From Croceivirga sp009797885 (GTDB taxonomy: Bacteria; Bacteroidota; Bacteroidia; Flavobacteriales; Flavobacteriaceae): a stretch of 64,000 bases of DNA. Every line of letters begins with the position of its first letter. Position 1 is the stretch's first letter. The notes under the pieces are model-generated. The model saw nothing but the letters and a program-made list of their open reading frames with translations, made no database searches and was not told the DNA's origin. The DNA is taken from the NCBI GenBank assembly GCA_045866215.1, contig AP035880.1:2728001-2792000 (forward strand). Reading direction: 5' to 3'. Made by a program: the position numbers and the translations under genes. This document shows positions 33,975 through 42,623 of the stretch, piece after piece.

Positions 33975-34972
33975 AGCTTGGAAATGTTTTTCACCGAAGC
34001 CCTTTCAATAAGGACAGGCTTTAGTTTATGGAATGTTGCTTTTTTATCATCCAAAAGTTCAAACAGGGTTTCAACGGCGGTTTTGCCAATGGCCTGCATG
34101 GGTTGTTTTACTGAGGAAAGGGGAGGGGATAATAATTCAAAATAATATTGCTCGTCAAAGGAGAGCAGTGAAATATCCTCTGGAATTTGAAGCCCTGCTT
34201 CAGTAATGGCTTTCATGGCGCCCAGTGCTATTTGATTGTTAAGGGCAAAAATGGCGGTGGGTATTTCTTCTTCTTGAAGCAATGTCTTGGTGGATACATA
34301 TCCATTTTCCACGCTATAATCGTCGCCTAAAATGGATGCTGCCGTACTATCGATACCATAATCCTCCAATGCCTTTTGAAAGCCGCGGATCCTACTTTGA
34401 TTGGGTGAGGTATGAACGAGCCCTTGAATGCAGGCGATGTTTTGGTGGCCTTTTAAAATAAGATGGGAAGTGGCTTCATAGGCTCCGTAATAGTTGTCGG
34501 TGGTCACATAGGGAAAGTTGTGGTTCTCAAAATAACGGTCGATGAGCACTAGTGGAACATTGACGTTCTTTCGCAGATGTTCCCATTTTTCCCCAATGGG
34601 GGCCACCAAGAGCCCATCAACTTTTCGGGCCAACAACAATTCCACGGATTCTTTCTCCGTGGTTAAATCGTCTTTGGTATCGCATAACAATACCATTTTA
34701 TTCCGTTTGCGCAATTCTTCCTCTACCGTTCGCGCCAAATTGGCAAAAAATGGGTTGCTGATGTCGGGAATGATCAATCCAATGGTGTTTGTCCTTTGCA
34801 GACGAAGGTTGCGTGCAATTAGGTTTGGGGCAAAGTCCAGTTGGGATGCCATTTCCCGAACACGTTGGGCAGTTTTCTCGCTGATGCGATATTTTTTCTC
34901 CTGCCCGGTTAGTACACGGGACACCGTTGTGGTGGACATATCCAATTCTTGGGCGAGCTCCTTAATGGTCAT
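33971..34972 (-). CDS. LacI-family repressor of the nucleoside/ribose locus
   Basis: The 333-residue protein has an N-terminal LacI helix-turn-helix (MTIKELAQELDMSTTTVSRV) with hinge helix and a periplasmic-binding-protein-like effector domain (TNTIGLIIPDISNPFFANLA onward). I place the start at ATG 34972; the frame extends upstream to 35056 but those residues lack family similarity and would overlap the operator. It is the first gene of a five-gene operon and is divergent from ribokinase. The effector is probably ribose or a nucleoside, by context. Confidence 0.92.
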   Translation of the reverse strand: MTIKELAQELDMSTTTVSRVLTGQEKKYRISEKTAQRVREMASQLDFAPNLIARNLRLQRTNTIGLIIPDISNPFFANLARTVEEELRKRNKMVLLCDTKDDLTTEKESVELLLARKVDGLLVAPIGEKWEHLRKNVNVPLVLIDRYFENHNFPYVTTDNYYGAYEATSHLILKGHQNIACIQGLVHTSPNQSRIRGFQKALEDYGIDSTAASILGDDYSVENGYVSTKTLLQEEEIPTAIFALNNQIALGAMKAITEAGLQIPEDISLLSFDEQYYFELLSPPLSSVKQPMQAIGKTAVETLFELLDDKKATFHKLKPVLIERASVKNISKL

Positions 34973-35036
34973 GGGTTGCAGTTTTTTGACTGGGCCGTTT
35001 AAAGAAAACTTGGTGGTTTCAATGTAAATACTTAAA

Positions 35037-35056
35037 TTGCACAATCGATTGTGCAA
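35037..35056. promoter_or_regulatory. perfect 20-bp palindrome, LacI-type operator
   Basis: TTGCACAATCGATTGTGCAA is fully self-complementary with a central CG, the form expected of LacI-family operators. It lies between the lacI-type gene and rbsK and overlaps the -7 box of the lacI operon. One bound repressor could block both directions. Confidence 0.8.
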
Positions 35057-35061
35057 AACTA
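35054..35061 (-). promoter_or_regulatory. candidate -7 element of the lacI-led operon
   Basis: The minus strand carries TAGTTTTG, an exact TAnnTTTG match, sharing three bases with the end of the palindrome. Transcription would start inside the palindrome, near 35047. Confidence 0.5.
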
Positions 35062-35084
35062 GATATTTATTTCGAAATAGTAAA

Positions 35085-36008
35085 ATGGAGCAGCAAAAAA
35101 TTGTGGTATTGGGTAGCAGTAATACTGATATGGTATTGAAATCCAGTCATTTGCCAATTCCTGGGGAAACGGTCCTTGGAGGGGAATTTTCCATGAATCC
35201 CGGAGGAAAGGGTGCAAATCAGGCCGTAGCCGCAGCACGCCTCGGGGGAAAGGTAATTTTTGTTGCCCGGGTAGGAAATGACCTCTTTGGAAAACAAGCC
35301 GTGGAGGGGTTTGAACGATATGGAATAGATACCCGATTTATTACCAAAGACGAAAAAGTGGCATCTGGTGTTGCCTTGATCATGGTTGATGAAAATGGGG
35401 AAAATTCGATTTCCGTTGCATTGGGCGCCAATGGTACGTTGCGCAAAACCCATATCCAACCTGCCCTTGCCGAATTACGGGAAAGTGCTTTTGTTTTGAC
35501 CCAGTTGGAAACCCCATTGGAGACTGTGGAATATTTAGGACAGCTCGCCAGGGAACATCAATTGAAACTGGTTTTGAATCCTGCACCTGCACAACCGTTG
35601 TCCGATGCATTATTGGCATCCCTATATATGATAACACCTAATGAGACTGAGGCGGAATTGCTCAGTGGCGTAAAAGTCACCAACAAAGCTTCGGCCAGGG
35701 CAGCAGCATTGGTTTTACACCAAAAAGGGGTGGATATTGTCATCATTACCATGGGGAGCCAAGGGGCCTATGTCCTTTCGGACGAATTGGATGAACTTGT
35801 GCCCGCCCAAAAAGTAAAAGTAGTGGACACCACGGCTGCAGGGGATACTTTTAATGGGGCATTGGTGGTCGCCCTTTCTGAAGGGAAGGGGTTAAAATCC
35901 GCTATTGAATTTGCAAATCGGGCCGCAGCTTATGCCGTGGGAATCTTGGGGGCCCAAACTTCCGCACCCACCAGGGAAGCCATTGAAAAACCGACTAAAA
36001 CCAAATAA
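35085..36008 (+). CDS. rbsK: ribokinase
   Basis: The 307-residue cytoplasmic kinase of the PfkB family phosphorylates ribose at C5. Visible signatures are the N-terminal motif MNPGGKGANQAVAAARLGG (PfkB motif 1) and the C-terminal motif DTTAAGDTFNGAL with the catalytic Asp. The ATG at 35085 follows a TAAA stretch typical of the group; an upstream in-frame ATG at 35037 would put the start inside the operator. It is followed after two bases by a sugar transporter gene. It is divergent from the lacI-type gene and probably repressed by it. Confidence 0.92.
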   Translation: MEQQKIVVLGSSNTDMVLKSSHLPIPGETVLGGEFSMNPGGKGANQAVAAARLGGKVIFVARVGNDLFGKQAVEGFERYGIDTRFITKDEKVASGVALIMVDENGENSISVALGANGTLRKTHIQPALAELRESAFVLTQLETPLETVEYLGQLAREHQLKLVLNPAPAQPLSDALLASLYMITPNETEAELLSGVKVTNKASARAAALVLHQKGVDIVIITMGSQGAYVLSDELDELVPAQKVKVVDTTAAGDTFNGALVVALSEGKGLKSAIEFANRAAAYAVGILGAQTSAPTREAIEKPTKTK

Positions 36009-36010
36009 TT

Positions 36011-37015
36011 ATGTTTATACCAGCAAGTTATGCCTTGGCCGTTGTACTTTGTGTGGTTACCATGCTCTGTTGGGGTTCTTGGGCCAATACCCAAAAAATG
36101 GCCTCCAAATCCTGGGCATTTCCCCTTTTTTACTGGGACTACGTCATCGGGATTGTCCTTTTGACCTTACTATTTGGACTGACCTTGGGGAGCCATGGTG
36201 AATTTGGAAGAGGTTTTTTGGAGGATTTGGGGCAGGGAAGTCGGGATTCCTATGTATCCGCATTTATTGGAGGAGTGGTTTTTAATATTGCCAACTTATT
36301 GATCGTTGCGGCCATTTCAATTGCCGGCATGGCGGTGGCATTTCCGGTGGGTATTGGTATTGCTTTGGTATTGGGCGTGTTGGTCAATTATATGGCCAAT
36401 CCCATTGGAGATCCTTTATTATTGTTTTTGGGGGTGGCTTTGGTCGTGACCGCAATTGTTTTTGATGCCATTATTTATCGCCGTTTACCAAACCAGAAGA
36501 ATGCTTCTATTGTAAAAGGGTTGTTGCTCTCCATTGCCGGAGGGATATTGATGGGCTTTTTCTTTCGGTTTGTAGCGGCCTCGGTGTCCACGGATTTTGT
36601 AAACCCCGAAGCAGGACTTTTCACACCCTATAGTGCGGTATTCGTATTTGCCCTTGGGATTTTTGCCTCCAACTTTCTATGGAACAGCTGGTTTATGTAC
36701 AAACCTATTGAAGGTAGTAGCGTAAGCTATACGGACTACGTTAAATTGGGAACGCCAAAACTACATGTCATTGGGATTCTGGGTGGTATCATTTGGGGCA
36801 TTGGAATGTCATTGAGTATGATAGCCTCGGAAAAAGCCGGTTTTGCCATTTCCTATGGCTTGGGACAAGGCGCCACCATGGTAGCTGCAGCTTGGGGCGT
36901 TTTTGTTTGGAAGGAATTTAAGGAAGCCCCTAAAGGAACAAACATCCTTATCGCCCTTATGTTTTTGCTTTTCATCGCTGGGCTGGGGTTGATTGTCCTT
37001 TCCAGAATGGTCTAG
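36011..37015 (+). CDS. GRP/RhaT-like sugar transporter
   Basis: The 334-residue inner-membrane protein has about ten transmembrane segments and belongs to the DMT-superfamily sugar porters (glucose/ribose porter or RhaT-like). The N-terminal MLCWGSWANTQKMASKSWAF and the C-terminal EFKEAPKGTNILIALMF are characteristic. Two bases separate it from rbsK, so it should import ribose for that kinase. Substrate assignment is by context. Confidence 0.85.
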   Translation: MFIPASYALAVVLCVVTMLCWGSWANTQKMASKSWAFPLFYWDYVIGIVLLTLLFGLTLGSHGEFGRGFLEDLGQGSRDSYVSAFIGGVVFNIANLLIVAAISIAGMAVAFPVGIGIALVLGVLVNYMANPIGDPLLLFLGVALVVTAIVFDAIIYRRLPNQKNASIVKGLLLSIAGGILMGFFFRFVAASVSTDFVNPEAGLFTPYSAVFVFALGIFASNFLWNSWFMYKPIEGSSVSYTDYVKLGTPKLHVIGILGGIIWGIGMSLSMIASEKAGFAISYGLGQGATMVAAAWGVFVWKEFKEAPKGTNILIALMFLLFIAGLGLIVLSRMV

Positions 37016-37048
37016 TACGTAACAATCGACGATGCTTTGGATTGAGGC

Positions 37049-38092
37049 TTAAAATCTACTTAAGATTTCCTTTCCCGTGTTGCCCAAAATGTAAGCTATG
37101 GATTTCATGGCAAGTGCCCTTCCGTTATCTCCATTGGTCATCACTATCAATCCTCGTTTGGATACGGGGAGAAGAACAATCAGTGCATTTACACCGGTAT
37201 CACTTCCAGCGTTAAAAAGCGCATATTCATTGTTAGGTAGGTCATTGAAAACTATCCATCCAAGGCTAAAGGCTATACCCTCTTTGACTAGGGACTGTTG
37301 ACCGATCATTTCGTTATAGGTGATGTCATCCAAATAGTTTTTATTGATAATGTTCACACCAAGGGTGCTAAAATCAGTGATGGTCGTCAATAAATTGTCT
37401 GCTGCATTGGCTTCGGTCGACTTTTCATAGGTATACGGAGTCCCTTCTTTGTTATGGGTTCCGGCGAAATTGGCAGGCTCTAGGTTTTTGTTCCAGACCA
37501 AATAGCTACTTGTCATTGTATTGGCGGTAAAGACCAAGGAATCCGCCAGGGCCTCAAATGACCTATCGAATTTCTTTTCCAAAGCCCTTCTAAGGTACTC
37601 GAAACCTTCCCCGGAATATTGAAATTTGGTTCCCGGTTCAAAGTCGAAATCAAGTTTTTTGTTATCATTCATCCACCTCCAATTTTTAAACCCACTTCTA
37701 TGGGCCAAAACATGCCTTGTTGTCAGTTTTTTGTGAAAAGGATTGTCCACCACATCAGGGTCGACCCAGTAGGTACTTAAAGGCATGTCCAAATCCCAGG
37801 AATTGGTCTCAACGAGCTTTAGGGTCAACAAAGTGGTTATGGTTTTGGTCAGGGATGCCACGTCAAAAACCGTGTTTGGTGAAATGGGATTTTCCATCGC
37901 ATTTTTTCCGGCAGTGATAAAAGGGTTCAATTTGCCGCCTTCAATGGTGCCAATGGCCATGGCCGGCACGTTTTGTTCCATCAACCAAGTAGTAACGGTT
38001 TCAGTGCTTGGGGGTTGGACAGTTTTCCTGGTTTGGGCTTGGGAATGGAATACAATGGCTAAAACAAGGATTAGGCCTATAATGGATTTCAT
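37049..38092 (-). CDS. secreted serine hydrolase, class C beta-lactamase fold
   Basis: The 347-residue protein has a signal peptide (LILVLAIVFHSQAQ) and the PF00144 (beta-lactamase/esterase/DD-peptidase) fold. The nucleophile motif SxxK is SLTK in DVASLTKTITT. The second motif appears as YSGEGFEY in place of YxN, and the third region may be NAGSDTGVNA. It probably acts as an esterase or peptidase in the periplasm rather than a true beta-lactamase. The start at 38092 gives the signal peptide directly; the upstream extension is not family-like. It lies 129 bp after the S41 peptidase gene. Confidence 0.85.
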   Translation of the reverse strand: MKSIIGLILVLAIVFHSQAQTRKTVQPPSTETVTTWLMEQNVPAMAIGTIEGGKLNPFITAGKNAMENPISPNTVFDVASLTKTITTLLTLKLVETNSWDLDMPLSTYWVDPDVVDNPFHKKLTTRHVLAHRSGFKNWRWMNDNKKLDFDFEPGTKFQYSGEGFEYLRRALEKKFDRSFEALADSLVFTANTMTSSYLVWNKNLEPANFAGTHNKEGTPYTYEKSTEANAADNLLTTITDFSTLGVNIINKNYLDDITYNEMIGQQSLVKEGIAFSLGWIVFNDLPNNEYALFNAGSDTGVNALIVLLPVSKRGLIVMTNGDNGRALAMKSIAYILGNTGKEILSRF

Positions 38093-38221
38093 CGTACAGT
38101 TTTTTTGGTTGATAGCCTTCTGACGATTGGGATGCCCTTCCGTTACAGCAGATGGGAAAAAAGAAGAAACTGCCCTGGGTTTTCGTTGCAATACGTGATG
38201 GGTTCCACCAAAAGAAATGGT

Positions 38222-39664
38222 TCACTCCTGGTTGGACAATACTTTTACAGCATTTAAAATGTCTTGTTTGTCCTTTTCCAAATCATCGGCCACAGCCCTA
38301 AAAAAAGGCTGCCGTTCCCTGGGATAATCAAGTTCATAATCCACGGGAACCCCTTTGTTTTCATAAACATTTCCTTGGGTATCCATATAGACCTCGTTGG
38401 AAATGGAAAAAGCCCATCCGTTGGGCAATGTTTTCTCCAGGGCCGTTGATAGGGCCCCTTGGGTGGCCGATCCAATTCGTTTGATATGGGGCATGGCCAT
38501 GGTGGCAATGGAAAAGGCTTCGGCAGCGCTCCCGGTTTGGGGAGAAGTCAATACAAAAACGGGCTTGGTAAAGGCTTTTAATGTGCCTTTTAGGTATAAA
38601 GGCAGCACAGGTGAAAAATCCTTTCCAAAATGCAGTTTTTGATTGGCAATATGCAGTTTCCCTTTGGTGAACCGATTCAAAATTTCAAAACTGACGGCAT
38701 CTTGCCCACCACCGTTAAATCGTACATCGATTACAATACTTTCCATCGTGGACAGATCCTTCATCGCATTGGCCATAATGGTCCGAACGGCTTCGGCCTC
38801 TTTTTTGATGTAATCCCCCTCATACATTTGTGAAAAGGTCTTTACGTAGGCATCCAGATAGCCATTCTTTTCGATCAGGTCCTGTGGAACATTCAAATCT
38901 GCATGGAGCCACATGGTCATTACCTGAATATAACCGATGTCATCCGTGAGCTTTCCCCATTGGATCAGCTTGGAATCCTTTGTCAGTTCCTCTTGCAGAA
39001 AATGATCTTTGACCATTCCGGCAATCTGCAAATCACCATATTCGGCCAGATCATCTCCTTTGGCTTCTTCCTCACCCTCTTCGTCCTCTTCCTCTTCCTC
39101 TTCCTCTTCCAAAGTCGCATATAATTCATCCGTTGCTTCCAGGTACGCATGGTTGTCATTGAGTTTGTCCAAGGTATCATCCAGCACATTATAGAGGGTT
39201 ATCTCGGTAGGATTGGCCTCTAATTTCCCTTTTTGGTCCAGATAAAGTGAAGCCCAATCAATACGGTTCAACTCCATAAAGGCATAATGTGCTTTAACCG
39301 TTTCCGCAAAAACCTCAAAGTTGTACAATGGATCATTTTGCCTGCTGTGGGATAAGGTTTCCGTGCATAATTTGGGGATGGCATGGGTTCTTGTAAACCG
39401 ATAGGTGATCACCCCTTTCCGTAAAGAGAGGGTGTCGTTTTTTAAAAGAAGGCCGTCCATGATTTCAGAAAGGTCGGCTTTGCGATTGGGGAGGCATGAA
39501 ATGGCAGTAACATCATAAAGCGCATATTCGGTACTATCCTTAATTTGGAGCACCCAGCCCGAACCAAGGGATTCCCAAGTGCCATTGATCCCCTCTGGTT
39601 TTGGTTGTTCCTGTTGGCATGAGATAAAAAGGAAGGTCACTAATATGGTAAAACCTAATCGCAT
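38222..39664 (-). CDS. S41-family peptidase lipoprotein with acidic run
   Basis: The 480-residue protein has a lipoprotein signal (VTFLFISC, Cys16). The C-terminal half carries the S41 (C-terminal processing peptidase/tricorn-like) domain: IVIDVRFNGGGQDAVSFEIL and the nucleophile region LTSPQTGSAAEAFSIATM. No PDZ domain is apparent. An unusual run of Glu/Asp (about residues 189-203, encoded at 39056-39113) lies between the N-terminal domain and the protease domain. The substrate is unknown. Confidence 0.82.
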   Translation of the reverse strand: MRLGFTILVTFLFISCQQEQPKPEGINGTWESLGSGWVLQIKDSTEYALYDVTAISCLPNRKADLSEIMDGLLLKNDTLSLRKGVITYRFTRTHAIPKLCTETLSHSRQNDPLYNFEVFAETVKAHYAFMELNRIDWASLYLDQKGKLEANPTEITLYNVLDDTLDKLNDNHAYLEATDELYATLEEEEEEEEDEEGEEEAKGDDLAEYGDLQIAGMVKDHFLQEELTKDSKLIQWGKLTDDIGYIQVMTMWLHADLNVPQDLIEKNGYLDAYVKTFSQMYEGDYIKKEAEAVRTIMANAMKDLSTMESIVIDVRFNGGGQDAVSFEILNRFTKGKLHIANQKLHFGKDFSPVLPLYLKGTLKAFTKPVFVLTSPQTGSAAEAFSIATMAMPHIKRIGSATQGALSTALEKTLPNGWAFSISNEVYMDTQGNVYENKGVPVDYELDYPRERQPFFRAVADDLEKDKQDILNAVKVLSNQE

Positions 39665-39786
39665 TGGTATTGTTTTTCCTAAGGATTACAATTGGGCGGT
39701 ATTGTTACAGTTTTAAGGGGTAACTGGAACTAAGGAAGTGGTGAGGAAAGTGCAAATGCCGCCCTTTTGGTTACCTTGCCCTGAAG

Positions 39787-40851
39787 TTATGATACTACGG
39801 AATAAAATTTAATACGTTCTGTTTTACCTTGTAAAGGCAGGTCACTTAAGAATTTGAAGGTATAGGTATCATTGGGTTGCATTTGATTGGCCACATTTTG
39901 GGTTACGATCAATTTCTCCCTGAACTCATTGCACTTTTTCTCCAGACGTGCAGCAGTATTTAGGACATCGCCATGGAAAGCAATTTCGCGTTTAATATCC
40001 CCAATTTCGGTTGCGGTCACCACTCCCGAATCCATTCCAGCTTTAAATCTGGGGATTTCTCCATATTTGGACTTAAAATAGTTTTCATGCTGTTTTAGAT
40101 TGGCAATGAATTCGAAAAATGCATTAAGGCAATTTTGTTGATGAAGTCCTTCCTTCTTTCCCCAAAAGAGCACTACCTCATCCCCAACATATTGATAGAC
40201 CCGTGCATTGTATTTCTGTATAATTGGGGTTAGCTCATGAACACATTCCTTGAGGAAGGTACTGTATTTTTTATGCCCCAACTTTTCGGCCAAAGTGGTA
40301 GAGCCTATAAGATCTATAAAAAGAAAGATCAATTCTTCGTTTTTTGGGTGGTAGTATTTCCCCGTTAAAAGGTCGATTAACGAACCCGGCCCAAGTTTCT
40401 TGTTGATGTAAAGAATAAAATTCATCAAAAGGACAAAGGAGGCATAGTAGACTAGGCAGGACAAGAGGAATCCGGGGGACACCAGACTTAGTAGGAGGGT
40501 CAACTGCTCTTCCGTCACCAATTCAAAAAAAGAAAATAGCTGGTATATGAGCACACTGACCATGGCCAAGGCAACGAGATATAAAGTGCTTTTTAAAATA
40601 ATATTGAACCCAAAGCTCTTTCTTCTAAAGATTTTCTTTTCCGTCAATTGATCGATCAATATAAAAAGAATGCCCAACAGCACTCCTGAAAGAATCACCT
40701 CCAGGTGCCAAATGTTGGAATCAAAGTAATCCTTTATCGCACTATCCTTAATATAGTTTTCAACTCCGAAATAGGAGAAAAGGGAGTACATATACAGGAC
40801 GACAATAAATGCCAATATTATAATTAACCATTCCCTTACTTTTAATGCCAT
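39787..40851 (-). CDS. membrane-bound class III adenylate/guanylate cyclase
   Basis: The 354-residue protein has four N-terminal membrane segments (about 8-28, 48-68, 84-106 and 122-148) and a C-terminal cyclase domain (about 174-350). The metal-binding aspartates are D180 in FLFIDLIGSTTLAE and D224 in YQYVGDEVVLFW; the later block FHGDVLNTAARLEKKC is also typical. It should make cAMP or cGMP on the cytoplasmic side. The sensor role of the membrane part is unknown. It stands alone between the S41 gene and a glycosyltransferase gene on the same strand. Confidence 0.88.
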   Translation of the reverse strand: MALKVREWLIIILAFIVVLYMYSLFSYFGVENYIKDSAIKDYFDSNIWHLEVILSGVLLGILFILIDQLTEKKIFRRKSFGFNIILKSTLYLVALAMVSVLIYQLFSFFELVTEEQLTLLLSLVSPGFLLSCLVYYASFVLLMNFILYINKKLGPGSLIDLLTGKYYHPKNEELIFLFIDLIGSTTLAEKLGHKKYSTFLKECVHELTPIIQKYNARVYQYVGDEVVLFWGKKEGLHQQNCLNAFFEFIANLKQHENYFKSKYGEIPRFKAGMDSGVVTATEIGDIKREIAFHGDVLNTAARLEKKCNEFREKLIVTQNVANQMQPNDTYTFKFLSDLPLQGKTERIKFYSVVS

Positions 40852-40947
40852 AATAGATGCTTTAGTGATGCATAATGATTTCTGTATGTATAATAGCCAA
40901 CCTTAGGATGTGGTATCCTGTGCACTATTTATTGGTCGTTTTTCATT

Positions 40948-42435
40948 TTAATCAAATATATGCGCTTCATAATCTTTCCACCATTTTTCAATGGCAACCT
41001 TGGGTTTTCTGCAGATGTACAACGGGATTCCGTTTTCCTCACCAATAGCATATTTGTGCGTTATCACTTTGACCAGTTCAATTTCTTCAAAAACATGTTC
41101 CACGGAGGACTTTTCATTGCCAATACTGATCCAAACGGCTGCTTTTGTATTGCCGGGTCCCCAACTCCAAAAACTCCCATGCCTACTTATGGGATTGGGG
41201 AGATTGTATTTTTTGCCCAAGATTTTAAGGGCCCCTGCCTCACCATAATTTTCCGCCCATAGTACGCAGTTGCTTTTTTCTTTACTGGGTAAGGATTGAT
41301 AAACACTATCCACCAATTTCACCTGTTCTTCCCAGCCGAACATATCGGCGTAATCCCCTTTCAACTCAATCCTTCCATTTTTTTCTTCAAGTCCGGCATA
41401 GGTTACATAGTCCTCTATGGGCAAAATGGGTGTTGCTTCCGGAATAAAATATACTGAGGGCAACAGCACAACAACGGCCACGACATAGGTAAGCAAAGGT
41501 TTCTTTGCCAGCAACGATTCTATTTTGACCGCTCCCCCGGCAAAGAGAACCGGATAAATGGCAAATACATAATACGCTTTGGACTTGAGTAGCCATAGGG
41601 TACAGAAGATGATTAGGGTGGCTACGCCAATAGTTCGGTATTTCTTTAGGTTTTTATCCATAAAAAAAGCGACCACACCAAAAAGGCTTACCATTAAGGT
41701 AAACGGAAAGTTTAACTGTTCCAAACCAAATGCCATCGGGCTAATTTCTTCGAGTTGATTGTCACTTAAGGCTTGCAAGTGCTTTAAAAGGGGAAAATTG
41801 TTTTGTGCTTGCCAAATCACATTGGGCAGGAAGATCAGGAATGAAATCAGTGCTGAAATGTAAAGCCATTTGTTTTTGAAAAGGTTTCCTTTTTGATAAA
41901 AAATGAAGCCGATACATAGTCCAAAGGCCCAGACCAAAATGGTGTATTTTGTCAGTAACCCCAAACCAAGGGCCATTCCTAAAAGAAGAAGGTACTTTTT
42001 ATCTTGGGAGTTCATGTATTTTACAACAAAGTAAAACCCCAGCGTCCAAAACAATTGGTCAAAAGCAACAGGTTGAAATAAGGTGTGGTTTCGATAAAAA
42101 GGAAGAAAGGCCAGAATACATATCCCGGCAAGGAAGATGGCTGTGGATTTACCACCAAATTCTTTTGCTAAAAGACAACATATGATGAGAATGCCCACCC
42201 CGGCAAGTGTTGGAAAAAGTCGAACCCCCAAGAGGGAATAATCGAATAAGAGGTAGGACAGTTTTCCGATTGCCCCAATCAATGGTGGAAATTCCATAAA
42301 TCCCCAATCCAAATGCTCACTGACCGATAAGTGGAGCAATTCATCACGATGAAAGCCATAGTTGCGATTTCCAAACCATTGGATCAAGAGTTTGATAATG
42401 GATAAAAGGACAAGTATTGGGATGTATTTTTTCAT
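40948..42435 (-). CDS. GT39/ArnT-like membrane glycosyltransferase
   Basis: The 495-residue protein has about 10-12 membrane segments and the PMT/ArnT-like layout. The catalytic Asp/His-containing loop near the N-terminus reads NRNYGFHRDELLHLSVSEHL, with LDWGFMEFPPLIGAIGKLSY after it. The C-terminal part is a soluble domain of about 150 residues. It transfers a sugar from a polyprenyl phosphate donor onto a lipid or protein outside the membrane. Which acceptor is used cannot be told. The gene is divergent from katG across 188 bp. Confidence 0.85.
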   Translation of the reverse strand: MKKYIPILVLLSIIKLLIQWFGNRNYGFHRDELLHLSVSEHLDWGFMEFPPLIGAIGKLSYLLFDYSLLGVRLFPTLAGVGILIICCLLAKEFGGKSTAIFLAGICILAFLPFYRNHTLFQPVAFDQLFWTLGFYFVVKYMNSQDKKYLLLLGMALGLGLLTKYTILVWAFGLCIGFIFYQKGNLFKNKWLYISALISFLIFLPNVIWQAQNNFPLLKHLQALSDNQLEEISPMAFGLEQLNFPFTLMVSLFGVVAFFMDKNLKKYRTIGVATLIIFCTLWLLKSKAYYVFAIYPVLFAGGAVKIESLLAKKPLLTYVVAVVVLLPSVYFIPEATPILPIEDYVTYAGLEEKNGRIELKGDYADMFGWEEQVKLVDSVYQSLPSKEKSNCVLWAENYGEAGALKILGKKYNLPNPISRHGSFWSWGPGNTKAAVWISIGNEKSSVEHVFEEIELVKVITHKYAIGEENGIPLYICRKPKVAIEKWWKDYEAHIFD

Positions 42436-42623
42436 TGGATTTCAAATGCATTAAAATGTATGAATATGGATCAAAGGGGTAAAATAGTCAAAACCAATGG
42501 TTCTTTGCATGAATCATAGCCAATAGTAATGATTGCATAACACAAATAGATAAGTTCTTTAGTAATTTTAGCACCGCTAGCACTACTTTTAGAACCGGAT
42601 AAAAACCTAAAAATACTATTGAT

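Noticed and set aside
34973..35084. Longer starts for the lacI-type and ribokinase genes, both beginning MHNRLC
   Set aside because: Both extra N-termini arise from reading the palindrome in each direction. The family N-termini begin at 34972 and 35085, and the longer starts would translate the operator.
39056..39113. TTCCTC-type tandem repeat considered as a microsatellite or regulatory repeat
   Set aside because: It is in frame within the S41 peptidase gene and encodes an acidic run, so it is coding sequence.
42500..42560. Possible OxyR-like site before katG (repeated ATAG/AATAG motifs)
   Set aside because: The spacing does not fit the OxyR consensus, and the A+T-rich region gives such matches by chance.
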